DNA of 17,851 nt from a candidate division WWE3 bacterium CG22_combo_CG10-13_8_21_14_all_39_12 (lineage in GTDB: Bacteria > Patescibacteriota > 4484-211 > GCA-002791395), in contig PCSU01000015.1 in the NCBI GenBank assembly GCA_002771355.1, forward strand, positions 1 through 17,851. The letters are read 5' to 3'. Below the pieces are notes generated by a model. The model searched no databases and was not told the origin of the DNA. It saw nothing but the letters and a program-made list of their open reading frames with translations. Of the stretch, positions 1 through 7,479 are shown in pieces; the first letter of the stretch is position 1, and the number at the start of each line of letters is the position of its first letter. The position numbers were made by a program, and so were the translations under genes.

Positions 1-97
1 CAATACCAAAAGACGACACCATTCACTGGGTTTAAAAAGTCCGTTACAGTATCTTGTTGACAATGGAGGTATGTCGCATATGTCCTTGACTTATACA
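1..97 (+). mobile_element. Right end of an insertion sequence (IS481/IS3-like), truncated by window edge
   Basis: The first 97 bases read as the 3' end of a DDE transposase gene followed directly by an IS terminus. The outer boundary is placed at ACA (95-97) because, on the minus strand, the ATPase reading frame is native up to base 98 and then runs into TGTATAAGTC, giving a TGT...ACA type end. The terminal stretch also holds two imperfect ATGTC motifs (71-75 and 80-84). The left end and any target duplication lie outside the window. Exact family assignment (IS481 versus IS3 or a related group) is inferred from the transposase tail only. Confidence 0.75.
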
Positions 98-118
98 AGG
101 CATCGAATCAACCGATAA
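2..118 (+). CDS. DDE transposase, C-terminal fragment (partial at 5' end)
   Basis: Reading from base 2 gives NTKRRHHSLGLKSPLQYL followed by a short tail ending SHMSLTYTRHRINR and a TAA at 116-118. The pattern Y-N-x-x-R-x-H-x-S-L-G-x-K-x-P-x-x-Y-L is the hallmark C-terminus of the rve integrase core in IS481/IS3-type transposases. The catalytic DDE residues lie upstream of the window and cannot be seen. The last six residues and the stop appear to be read from flanking ATPase DNA, since the IS boundary falls at about base 97. This 38-codon fragment overlaps the ATPase fragment on the opposite strand. Confidence 0.8.
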   Translation, partial: NTKRRHHSLGLKSPLQYLVDNGGMSHMSLTYTRHRINR

Positions 119-1600
119 TTCGGTATATGATGAACCTACATCAACATATGCGAGTGCGATTGGTTTCAGGCCGTTACGGGCCATAATACCAGCCTGCTCA
201 AGAATGTCTTCCCTGACGTTATTACCCATCGTATGGACATAATCACCAACAGCCTCCTGGGTACAGTACGCTAATACTGATTCAGGACTACCCTTCATAT
301 ACACACACTTTTCATTGTTTATTTGCGTCATAGCAGCAGAAAACACATACGCCGACGAAAAAGGTATTTCATCAATTACCAGATGCTCTTCACGAATGTC
401 TTTGTATGAGATGCCTTTATCTTGTAACCATGCAAGTAAGGCAACATCTAGAGAATCAGAAGCAAAGTCTTTGTGATTTTGAGCACTGTTTGCTAATGCC
501 AGAACCCTACTAACTAAACCAGAAACATCAATTTTTAATAGTTCATCACGAGTATCACACATGACATGTGCAGAATAGAGAGAGGTAACAGATAAAGTGT
601 TTTCAGTAAGAGTTCCCGTTTTATCAATGGCTGCAACAGTTATTGCCCCAAGTCCCTCAACGGCTGGTAATGTTTTTACAATTGCCTTTGACGTTGCCAT
701 TCTATGCATCCCAACCGCAAGAGCAACCGTAACCGAGATAGCAAGACCTTCTGGAACAACAGAAACTGCAAGTGCCAAAGTAAACAAAAACATGTCATAA
801 ATCGGTTTACTAGTTAAAACACCTTGAAAAAAAATACTCACTGTAATCACCCCAACAGCTCCTAGTAAATACATACTCAATCTATGTAATTGTTTTTGAA
901 GTGGCGTTTTCTGATCAACAACAACCGACACTTCATGGGCAATTTTACCAACTTCAGATAAAAGCCCCGTTGATACAACAACAGCACGACCCTTACCATC
1001 GACAATACTTGTACCAGAAAAAACCATATTAAGCTGATCATTTACTACCGCATCACTAGAAACTGGTTGCGTATTTTTTTCCGACAACCGTGATTCACCT
1101 GTTAACAACGCTTCGTTTAGCTTTAAACCAAACGATTCGATAATCCGAGCATCGGCAGAAACAATCTGTCCAGCTTCCAAAAAAAGTATATCCCCTGGTA
1201 CTACCTGATTTGTTGGCACTTCAGTAACAATCCCTTCGCGAACAACGCGCGCTTGTGCCTGACCAAGTTTTTTGAGCTCTTCTACAGCCTTTTGAGCCTT
1301 GTACTCTTGGACAAAACCCAACACCCCATTAATAAAAATCGCTGCACCTATAACAACGCTATCAATAAGTTCGTCGATAAAAACCGTAATTGCAAGAGCA
1401 GCGAAAAGAACCATTACTAATGGGCTTTGTACCTGCCGAAGGATTAACGCCACAAATCCGTCACGATTTTCATCTGGCAATTCGTTGTGCCCATATTTCT
1501 CAATCCGTTTTCGAACCTCTATTAAAGTTAATCCATTATTTGCGTCTGAGTCAACATAATTAAGAACATCGGATATGGAATGACTCCAATAATTCATCAT
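44..1600 (-). pseudogene. P-type cation-transporting ATPase (P2A-like), C-terminus lost to IS insertion
   Basis: This is the N-terminal part of a P2-type ATPase, the Ca2+/Mn2+-pump-like class that couples ATP hydrolysis to cation movement across the membrane. Numbered from the ATG at 1600, it has a cation-ATPase N domain (about 4-42), TM1-2 (about 50-92), the actuator TGES loop (167-170), TM3-4 with VVPEGL (PEGL 283-286), the phosphorylation motif DKTGTLT (D326) and the N-domain KGSPE (436-440). About 501 native residues remain of a usual 850-900. The DPPR, TGD and GDGVND hinge motifs and TM5-10 are absent. The last 17 codons and the stop at 44-46 are read from the IS end, so the pump cannot be functional as seen. 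An ATG 37 codons upstream is open, but that extension is hydrophobic and Cys-rich, reaches into the dnaG start and does not resemble the family; MMNYWSHSI is a typical family N-terminus. ATG at 1597 is an equal alternative start. Confidence 0.88.
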
Positions 1601-1651
1601 GTCATTGTATAGGGGTGTAGCACATCCGTACAGAGTAGAACTAAACCTTGA

Positions 1652-1657
1652 TAGAAT
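1652..1657 (+). promoter_or_regulatory. Putative -10 (TAGAAT) of dnaG
   Basis: TAGAAT lies six bases before the dnaG ATG at 1664, and no Shine-Dalgarno sequence lies between. A -10 at this distance would place the transcript start at or within a base of the ATG, giving a leaderless mRNA. No good -35 is seen (TACAGA at 17-bp spacing). The region 1601-1663 also has to carry the divergent ATPase promoter. Confidence 0.45.
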
Positions 1658-1663
1658 AAAGAT

Positions 1664-3412
1664 ATGGACAACGCACAAAAAATTAAAGAAGCAGTTGATA
1701 CTGTTGAACATATCTCAAAAAGTATTGAACTTAAACGCACCGGTAAAAACCTTCGGGGCATTTGCCCATTCCATGGTGAAAAAACACCAAGTTTTTTTGT
1801 TTCCCCCGATAGGCAAACCTGGCATTGTTTTGGATGTGATAAAGGCGGCGATGTAATTTCGTTCGTGATGGAAAAACAGGGAATAGATTTTTTGGGAGCA
1901 CTTGAACTTTTATCTGAGATGTACCATATTCCACTTGAAAAAGGTGCGTTCGTTCAGTCAGATGACAAAAAACGTTTGTATCAAGCACTTTCTGACGCAA
2001 CGGAATATTTTCAGACACAACTTCTTTCTGATAAAACATCCCTTGCTTATAAATATATTACTGAATCTAGAAATCTTTCCCTAGAAGAAATCTCAGAGTT
2101 TGGAATTGGTTATGCACCAAACTCATGGAATCAAACGGGTGAATTTCTGCAACAAAAAGGTCACACAGAAAAAGTACTAGTAGATGCGGGCCTTGCTATC
2201 TCAAAAGAAGGTGGGCGTGGATGGTACGACAGATTCCGAAACAGAATTGTATTTCCTATTACCGATCGGATTGGTCGTGTCGTTGGATTTACTGCCCGCG
2301 CTCTCGATAAAGAAGAAACGGCAAAATATATTAACACGCCCGAAACGGTGCTCTATAAAAAAGGAAACCTTATGTATGGATTATTTCAGGCAAAAGAAAA
2401 AATCCTTCAACTTGATTACGTAATTATTGTTGAAGGAACAATGGATGTAATTAGTCTTACTAGTCATAATATTAAAAATGTTGTTGCGCCTTTAGGGACA
2501 GCTCTTACCGAGGATCATGTTCGTATCTTAAAGCAAAGTACATCAAGAATCCTTTTATTGCTTGATAATGATACTGCCGGTATTGATGCAACATTTCGCT
2601 CAATTGCAACCGCCCTATCACAAGGTATGGAAGTTAAAGTCGCAACCCTTACCCAGGGAAAAGATCCCGACGAAGCGTTTGCTAATAACCCAGAAGTTAC
2701 CAAAAAAGAACTCTTTGAAAATCAAGATGCAATTGAATTTGCAATCAGGCACAGTAAAAAATCCCATGACCCACACAAACCACATTTTCAAAAACATGTC
2801 GCAGATGCAGTCCTGCCACTCATCAAGGTTATTGATAATGCAATCGATCAGGAATCTGCCCTGAGACAGTTATCAACAGCCGTGGATATAAGTATCGATA
2901 GTCTTAAACGAGAACTCAACAAAGGTAGTTCACCACAAAAAAACCCGCCCCCCCCCCCAGTTTCCGAGAAACAAAAATCAACCAAAGGCCGTCTCCTGTG
3001 GGAAACGTTAATATCTTCTTTATTGCAATTACCCGATAGCCTACAAGAAAATACTGTAATAATCAACATTCTAAAACCGCTATCTGTTACAGACACCTCC
3101 CACCCCCTTCTTTCACTCTCAGATAAGCTTCTTTCCCACTTGATAGACCATGGTAGAATTGACGTAGGTTCTTTTATTGATCAGCTCGAGGAAAATGAGA
3201 AAGAATGCGCAGATTTGTTGCTTTTAAAAGACCTTGGTACAATGATAAGTAACAATGATTCGTATATAGCTCATTTGTCGCAAATTGTTACCAGTATTCG
3301 CAGGAATCAAATAAAGGCACGTGTAGCTACAATTGCTAAAAGTATTGAACCTACGAAAGAGGACTTGTCTGAATTGCGAGAGCTAACAAATCAGTTAAAA
3401 GTCCTGGGATAA
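1664..3412 (+). CDS. dnaG: DNA primase DnaG
   Basis: This is the replicative primase, which makes RNA primers for lagging-strand synthesis. The 582 residues are close to family length. Order: CHC2 zinc-binding domain with C34, H37, C55 and C58; primase N-terminal catalytic domain (about 120-240); TOPRIM with the EGTMDV glutamate E257 and the metal-binding pair D301/D303 in LLDNDTAG. The usual DGD is here DND, and both acidic residues are kept. A five-proline stretch (P428-P432), encoded by an 11-C run (2948-2958), forms the linker to a C-terminal helical domain (about 445-582), presumed to bind DnaB helicase. The ATG at 1664 is chosen because the N-terminal helix and zinc motif follow at family spacing. 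It is followed after 9 bases by rpoD, the conserved dnaG-rpoD macromolecular-synthesis pairing. Loss or gain of one C would end translation soon after the TOPRIM core. Confidence 0.96.
   Translation: MDNAQKIKEAVDTVEHISKSIELKRTGKNLRGICPFHGEKTPSFFVSPDRQTWHCFGCDKGGDVISFVMEKQGIDFLGALELLSEMYHIPLEKGAFVQSDDKKRLYQALSDATEYFQTQLLSDKTSLAYKYITESRNLSLEEISEFGIGYAPNSWNQTGEFLQQKGHTEKVLVDAGLAISKEGGRGWYDRFRNRIVFPITDRIGRVVGFTARALDKEETAKYINTPETVLYKKGNLMYGLFQAKEKILQLDYVIIVEGTMDVISLTSHNIKNVVAPLGTALTEDHVRILKQSTSRILLLLDNDTAGIDATFRSIATALSQGMEVKVATLTQGKDPDEAFANNPEVTKKELFENQDAIEFAIRHSKKSHDPHKPHFQKHVADAVLPLIKVIDNAIDQESALRQLSTAVDISIDSLKRELNKGSSPQKNPPPPPVSEKQKSTKGRLLWETLISSLLQLPDSLQENTVIINILKPLSVTDTSHPLLSLSDKLLSHLIDHGRIDVGSFIDQLEENEKECADLLLLKDLGTMISNNDSYIAHLSQIVTSIRRNQIKARVATIAKSIEPTKEDLSELRELTNQLKVLG
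2948..2958 (+). repeat. Poly-C homopolymer (11 C) inside dnaG
   Basis: An uninterrupted run of 11 cytosines in otherwise AT-rich DNA encodes part of a proline linker between the TOPRIM core and the helicase-binding domain of DnaG. It is the longest homopolymer I noticed in the window and is in frame as given. Confidence 0.97.
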
Positions 3413-3421
3413 CCTAGATTT

Positions 3422-4513
3422 ATGCCAAAGGTAAAGAAAGAACCACAAAACACTAAACTCACATCTCTCATAAAAAAAGGTAAAAAACAAGGTTACCTTG
3501 TGAATGAGGATATTCTATCTGTTTTCCCAGAAGCAGAGAAAAATATTGATGATCTCGACAAGCTATATGCTAAATTACTCGATAAAGGTATTGAAGTCCT
3601 CGAATCAAAAGCAGAGATTAAAGAGAAAACACCTAAAAAGACCCTTCAGGAACAACTTGATGATCTAGCCAAGCGTGTACGAAAGAATGCTTCAGATCCC
3701 GTTCGCATGTATCTTACCGAAATTGGTAAAGTGGATCTCCTTAAAAAAGACGAAGAAGTCGCACTTGCTAAACGAGTCGAACAAGGTGACGAAGAGGCCG
3801 TCGAACTTCTTATACGATCAAACCTTCGATTGGTTGTTTCAATTGCTAAAAAATACCTCGGACGAGGATTATCTATGCTTGATCTTATTCAAGAAGGAAA
3901 CATGGGTCTTATGAAGGCAGTTAAAAAATATGACTGGCGCAGAGGTTTCAAATTCTCAACCTATGCAACATGGTGGATTAGACAAGCAATAACCCGCGCA
4001 ATTGCAGACCAAGCCAGAACCATTCGAATCCCTGTTCATATGGTTGAAACAATAAACAAATTCCACCGAATCTCACGCCGTATGGCACAAGAACTTGGTC
4101 GAGAACCCGAACCTGAAGAAGTAGCAAAAGAAATGGGTCTTGAACCTGAAAAAGGAAGGGAAATTATTAAAATTGCTCAAGAGCCAACAAGTCTACAAAA
4201 AAAGGTTGGAGACGACGATGATTCATCCCTTGGTGATTTTATTGAGGATGAAATGGTAATGTCTCCTGATGATGCTGCAAGTGCAGAGCTACTCAAAGAG
4301 CAGGTACGCGATGTTCTTGACTCCCTTACTCCTCGAGAAAGAAAAGTTCTTGAACTAAGATTTGGGCTCGAAGATGGTAGAAGCCGAACGCTAGAAGAGG
4401 TAGGAAAAGACTTTGGTGTTACCCGTGAACGCATTCGCCAAATCGAGGCAAAAGCACTGCGTAAACTTAAACACCCAACACGGGCACGTAAACTCAAAGA
4501 CTATCTTGAATAG
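3422..4513 (+). CDS. rpoD: Primary RNA polymerase sigma factor (sigma-70, RpoD)
   Basis: This is the housekeeping sigma factor that directs RNA polymerase to -10/-35 promoters. The 363-residue protein has a short basic region 1.1-like N-terminus (about 1-75); region 1.2 (DPVRMYLTEIGKVDLL, from about 91); region 2 with NLRLVVSIAKKYLGRGL, DLIQEGNMGL and the -10 recognition helix FKFSTYATWWIRQAI; region 3 (about 210-275); and region 4 with LTPRERKVLELRFGL and the helix-turn-helix GVTRERIRQIEAKALRKL. It lacks the large non-conserved insert of proteobacterial RpoD. It lies 9 bases after dnaG and is probably co-transcribed. The only ribosome-site candidate is a weak GGGAT inside the dnaG end. It faces the histidine kinase tail to tail across 42 bases with no hairpin terminator visible. 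Confidence 0.97.
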   Translation: MPKVKKEPQNTKLTSLIKKGKKQGYLVNEDILSVFPEAEKNIDDLDKLYAKLLDKGIEVLESKAEIKEKTPKKTLQEQLDDLAKRVRKNASDPVRMYLTEIGKVDLLKKDEEVALAKRVEQGDEEAVELLIRSNLRLVVSIAKKYLGRGLSMLDLIQEGNMGLMKAVKKYDWRRGFKFSTYATWWIRQAITRAIADQARTIRIPVHMVETINKFHRISRRMAQELGREPEPEEVAKEMGLEPEKGREIIKIAQEPTSLQKKVGDDDDSSLGDFIEDEMVMSPDDAASAELLKEQVRDVLDSLTPRERKVLELRFGLEDGRSRTLEEVGKDFGVTRERIRQIEAKALRKLKHPTRARKLKDYLE

Positions 4514-4555
4514 ATCGAGAACTTTGTTTGTTAGAATTTATCTACATAATTGTAT

Positions 4556-5791
4556 TTAATAACTATTTTCTGTTGTAACAGGAAGCGAAATAGTAAACGA
4601 TGTCCCAACACCAAGTGCACTCTCAACAGAAATTGTACCCTCATGCGCTTCTACTATCGATTTTGCAATATATAATCCAAGCCCAGACCACTCACCTTCC
4701 TGAAGTTCTTCCCCCACACGATTGAATTGAGTAAACATATATGGAAGAACCTCTTTTGAAACACCTGGACCGTTATCTGCTATATGGATCTTAACATCTG
4801 TTTTATTAATATCAACCTTCACCGCTACAACACCCCCGTCACTCACAACGCGAATTGCATTATCAATCAGATTAATAAATACTTCTCTAAATAAACGATC
4901 GTTTACCGTAATCATCACTCTCCCTGTTTCACCTTCACGAATAAACTCAATGTCTCTTTGGCTTATCTGGGGACTAAACAAATCTCGAACGGACGAGATA
5001 ATACTCTGAAGATCTACGGTACTCCTTTCCTCTTTTGGAATTACTGTGTTAATTGCACTCAACCGTAATAGCTGTTCCATAAATCTTTCAAGTTCACTCG
5101 TATGAGAAACCATTTTGCGGATAACATCATCAACACCCTCTTTTTTTACATGGCCATCTTTGATTAAACCAAAACTTTCCTTTATTGAAGAAAGTGGTGT
5201 TTTAAGATTATGAGAGGCAACAATGGTAAATTTTTCGCGAACAGCGTTGGCACGTTCCCTGATAATATCTTGCTCATTCAACCGCTGAATATCTGTAAAG
5301 TTTTGATGATACCATTCTGAAATTAACCCCAAAAGAATAAGCCCATAAACCATAATAACTGTACGTAGAATCTGTATGTATAGTTCAACATGAAGCTGAG
5401 TCATGAGGTAACCATAGATTAATACTGTTGTGATTGAGGTTACTAATGCTGGCCATAACCCTCCAGTCATAACCAAAGGTATAAGAATAAACAACACCAA
5501 TAAGTATGCATCTGATGTTACATTTCCTAAAAACCATAATCCTCCACATAACAATACGGCATCAAGAACTCCTACAATAGAATAGATAAAAGATCTTTTT
5601 TGAGGATAAACCACCGAAATTGCAAGCACAACGACATGATAAACCTCCCCCAACATTAGTACTAACATTGCCAAAACTTCAGCCCCCGTTTTTGCGGAAA
5701 GTGAGTATATCAAAGTCAAGGCAATTATCTTTGCTACAAATCGAAAAATAAAAGCAAGATAGTCAATAACGAGTGGCGACCTTTTTCCCAT
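4556..5791 (-). CDS. Orphan membrane sensor histidine kinase
   Basis: This is a sensor kinase of 411 residues that would autophosphorylate a histidine and pass the phosphate to a response regulator. About six hydrophobic helices span residues 8-160 with no large extracellular sensor, so the signal may be sensed in or at the membrane. A short linker (160-182) leads to a HisKA domain with the H-box SHNLKTPL (H194; the common form is SHELRTPL). The HATPase_c domain has N-box NLIDNA (307-312), G1 DNGPG (339-343) and G2 GLGLYIAKSI (370-379). All catalytic motifs are present. No response regulator is encoded nearby, so its partner is unknown. The ATG at 5791 directly follows tandem TATAAC/TATACT hexamers and has no Shine-Dalgarno. 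It ends 42 bases from rpoD. Confidence 0.92.
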   Translation of the reverse strand: MGKRSPLVIDYLAFIFRFVAKIIALTLIYSLSAKTGAEVLAMLVLMLGEVYHVVVLAISVVYPQKRSFIYSIVGVLDAVLLCGGLWFLGNVTSDAYLLVLFILIPLVMTGGLWPALVTSITTVLIYGYLMTQLHVELYIQILRTVIMVYGLILLGLISEWYHQNFTDIQRLNEQDIIRERANAVREKFTIVASHNLKTPLSSIKESFGLIKDGHVKKEGVDDVIRKMVSHTSELERFMEQLLRLSAINTVIPKEERSTVDLQSIISSVRDLFSPQISQRDIEFIREGETGRVMITVNDRLFREVFINLIDNAIRVVSDGGVVAVKVDINKTDVKIHIADNGPGVSKEVLPYMFTQFNRVGEELQEGEWSGLGLYIAKSIVEAHEGTISVESALGVGTSFTISLPVTTENSY

Positions 5792-5799
5792 ATAGTATA

Positions 5800-5805
5800 G
5801 TTATA
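5800..5805 (-). promoter_or_regulatory. Putative -10 (TATAAC) of the histidine kinase gene
   Basis: On the minus strand TATAAC, immediately followed by TATACT, ends eight bases before the kinase ATG at 5791. There is no purine-rich ribosome site, so a leaderless or nearly leaderless transcript is likely. Confidence 0.4.
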
Positions 5806-5818
5806 ACACGCCTACAGC

Positions 5819-5834
5819 AAAGGGAAAACCCTTT
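5819..5834. repeat. Inverted repeat AAAGGG-AAAA-CCCTTT
   Basis: A perfect 6-bp dyad with a 4-base centre lies 28-43 bases upstream of the kinase start. No T-tract follows on the minus strand, so a terminator is unlikely. It sits near where a -35 or operator for the kinase promoter would be. Function unknown. Confidence 0.4.
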
Positions 5835-5906
5835 ATTTATAATACGGTACTTTACCAACTCTTATCAAAGATAAACGTACTTGATTATATAGATAAATAA
5901 ACATTC

Positions 5907-5924
5907 CATACGCTTATGCGTATG
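5907..5924. repeat. Inverted repeat CATACGC-TTAT-GCGTATG
   Basis: A perfect 7-bp dyad with a 4-base centre lies between the RHH-fusion gene (upstream on the minus strand) and the kinase gene. It could be an operator or a second weak hairpin behind the terminator at 5988-6024. The minus strand after it is T-rich but has no clean U-run. Confidence 0.45.
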
Positions 5925-5987
5925 ACCAGTTACAAAACGCGAATAACATCACACAGGATGGATAAATCATAGAGATTAAATGGAATA

Positions 5988-6024
5988 ACAAAAACAAAAA
6001 TAACGCCCATGTCAGATGCACGGG
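5988..6024 (-). terminator. Rho-independent terminator of the deoxyribosyltransferase-RHH gene
   Basis: On the minus strand, 24 bases after the stop codon, CCCGTG pairs with CATGGG (6-bp stem with one G-U pair, 7-base loop; 6006-6024) and is followed by a long T-rich run broken by single other bases (about 6003-5988). This is a modest but well-placed intrinsic terminator. Confidence 0.6.
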
Positions 6025-6047
6025 TACTACCTTGATATGCAAATCTT

Positions 6048-6632
6048 TTAACTACTTCCGTAGTCAGTATCTTTTTCCATTTCTCCTCTAATTAAATTTC
6101 TTAAAAAGACTGACTTTGGTACTCGACGTTGTTTTGAAACCCACTCCAAATAATCAACCATACTAGGTGGAATTAAAAAGTTAAATCTAATATCCTCACC
6201 TTCTTTAACAAGGTCTAACTCTTCTTCTAGGCGATTAAGTAGCTCTGAAGTCTCTTTATACTCAATAAAATATACCTGCTGATCCTTTAGTGCTTTAAAA
6301 ATCTGTGGGATCTCCCCAGTTTGAGTTGCTATGATGACAGCTTTATTTTTCTCGAGAGCAAGAGTTACCTCGTGTCCAATGCTCGAACTTGAGTGTGTCA
6401 TTTCAGCAAACACAATATCTGCTTCATTAATGTTTTTAAGCATTGTTCGGTAATAGTTGACACGATATTCATCATCAACTTTTTCTACAAAGTCTAAGTC
6501 AAGATCAAGAACGTGATCAGCAATTACCGTATGACCCAACTGTTCAAGTTTTTCAACAATTTCTGAATACACCTCACCGATTGATTGGTCTTTTTCTTTA
6601 GCCGAAAGCGAAGCTGTAAAATATATTTTCAT
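6048..6632 (-). CDS. Nucleoside 2-deoxyribosyltransferase/Rcl-like domain fused to a ribbon-helix-helix domain
   Basis: Residues 1-140 resemble the nucleoside 2-deoxyribosyltransferase and DNPH1/Rcl superfamily, which cleave or exchange the N-glycosidic bond of deoxynucleosides or deoxynucleotides. The features seen are the opening MKIYFTASL strand, a GHTVIADHV second strand, EADIVFAEMTHSSSSIGHE with D72 and the likely catalytic E88, and a following AVIIAT strand. Residues 147-187 read as a ribbon-helix-helix unit: a strand (RFNFLIPP), helix (MVDYLEWVSKQRRV) and second helix (PKSVFLRNLIRGEME). This suggests a DNA-binding or dimerising tail on a nucleotide enzyme. The fold calls come from motif reading and the substrate is unknown. 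This is the best-equipped gene here: TATAAT at 6682-6687, an AAGGGGGGTGA ribosome site eight bases before the ATG, and a hairpin terminator. Confidence 0.72.
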   Translation of the reverse strand: MKIYFTASLSAKEKDQSIGEVYSEIVEKLEQLGHTVIADHVLDLDLDFVEKVDDEYRVNYYRTMLKNINEADIVFAEMTHSSSSIGHEVTLALEKNKAVIIATQTGEIPQIFKALKDQQVYFIEYKETSELLNRLEEELDLVKEGEDIRFNFLIPPSMVDYLEWVSKQRRVPKSVFLRNLIRGEMEKDTDYGSS

Positions 6633-6637
6633 GATTT

Positions 6638-6647
6638 CACCCCCCTT
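6638..6647 (-). promoter_or_regulatory. Strong Shine-Dalgarno of the deoxyribosyltransferase-RHH gene
   Basis: AAGGGGGGTG on the minus strand ends five bases before the ATG at 6632. It is the strongest ribosome site I found in the window and fixes this start. Confidence 0.8.
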
Positions 6648-6681
6648 GTGTTAACGATTTTTTTTCTACCCATTAAATGAC

Positions 6682-6687
6682 ATTATA
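6682..6687 (-). promoter_or_regulatory. Consensus -10 TATAAT overlapping the methyltransferase stop
   Basis: TATAAT on the minus strand overlaps the TAA of the methyltransferase gene (6683-6685). It would start a transcript about 40 bases before the RHH-fusion ATG. No convincing -35 is seen at 17-bp spacing. Confidence 0.5.
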
Positions 6688-7441
6688 CATGCTTAATATA
6701 CTTGATGTTTAATATAATAGGAATTTCACTCCGTTCCTGATATTCCGGGTATTTTTCTAAGAAATCACTACTCATTTTTGGTTCATTAATTTCTTTTACA
6801 CCAAACCCTCGTTTAGTAAATGTATTAATATAGTGTTCAAGAGACCGCGTCCAGACAGGAATTTCGAGCTTAATGTGTTTATAAAAAGCTGTCGTAAAGG
6901 TTTCATCATGATATTGTTTCACATTTTCAAATTTACCAGTAGGTTCACTAGTCCATTTATTTTTAAACATGTAATAAAGTGGGTAAAATGGGTGCAGAAT
7001 TGAAATAACACAAACACCTTGAGGTTTAAGGACTCTATAAAACTCAGCTACCGTATTTTCTATACTCGGAATATCCATGAGTACCATTTTTGAAAAAACA
7101 AGATCAAAGGTGTTTGTTTGATATGGAAGATCATTCGTTAAGTCACCTATATCAAAAAAAATTTCTGGGTATCTCGTCTGAGCAATTTCAGTCAAACTGC
7201 TGGCAATATCTATACCCGAAACCTGAGCCCCCATGGTATGAAGCAATTGTGTATATAGACCATTTCCACACCCGGCATCCAGAACCGTCTTCCCTGAAAC
7301 ATCGCCAATTAAACCTTTTAATGCAGGCCAATTAACTTCCTGCTGATACACATCACCTTCTTTTGTCAAAAACTCATCATACCTTTTTGCTTTTGAGTTC
7401 CAGATTTGAAATAAATTAAGCCGTTTATTAAACATAATCAT
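6683..7441 (-). CDS. Class I SAM-dependent methyltransferase
   Basis: This is a 252-residue Rossmann-fold methyltransferase of the Methyltransf_11/25 type. Motif I VLDAGCGNG (53-61) binds S-adenosylmethionine, SGIDIASS is the second-strand acidic motif, and FDLVFSKMVLMDI and the VLKPQGVCVIS strand follow in family order. The substrate cannot be told from sequence; small-molecule acceptors such as quinone, sugar or phospholipid-like compounds are typical for this group. Start: ATG at 7441, with an in-frame ATG at 7435 (MFNKRL) as an equal choice. TATACT at about 7460 on the minus strand may be its -10. It is followed by the RHH-fusion gene, which seems to have its own promoter, so the two may not form one unit. 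Confidence 0.88.
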   Translation of the reverse strand: MIMFNKRLNLFQIWNSKAKRYDEFLTKEGDVYQQEVNWPALKGLIGDVSGKTVLDAGCGNGLYTQLLHTMGAQVSGIDIASSLTEIAQTRYPEIFFDIGDLTNDLPYQTNTFDLVFSKMVLMDIPSIENTVAEFYRVLKPQGVCVISILHPFYPLYYMFKNKWTSEPTGKFENVKQYHDETFTTAFYKHIKLEIPVWTRSLEHYINTFTKRGFGVKEINEPKMSSDFLEKYPEYQERSEIPIILNIKYIKHV

Positions 7442-7479
7442 TACATTCCGTTAATACATGCCACTATAGTATACGCTAT

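Noticed and set aside
1601..1711. 37-codon N-terminal extension of the ATPase frame
   Set aside because: It overlaps the dnaG start, is not family-like, and MMNYWSHSI at 1600 is a typical ATPase N-terminus.
2941..2960. Reading the dnaG 11-C run as proof of a broken gene
   Set aside because: As given, the frame is intact across it and the C-terminal domain reads normally, so the gene is annotated as complete.
4514..4555. Terminator between rpoD and the kinase
   Set aside because: No stem of useful length is visible in this AT-rich stretch.
5925..5978. Short + strand frame beginning ATGACCAGT (about 16 codons)
   Set aside because: It has no ribosome site, no recognisable product, and lies next to a dyad in a regulatory gap.
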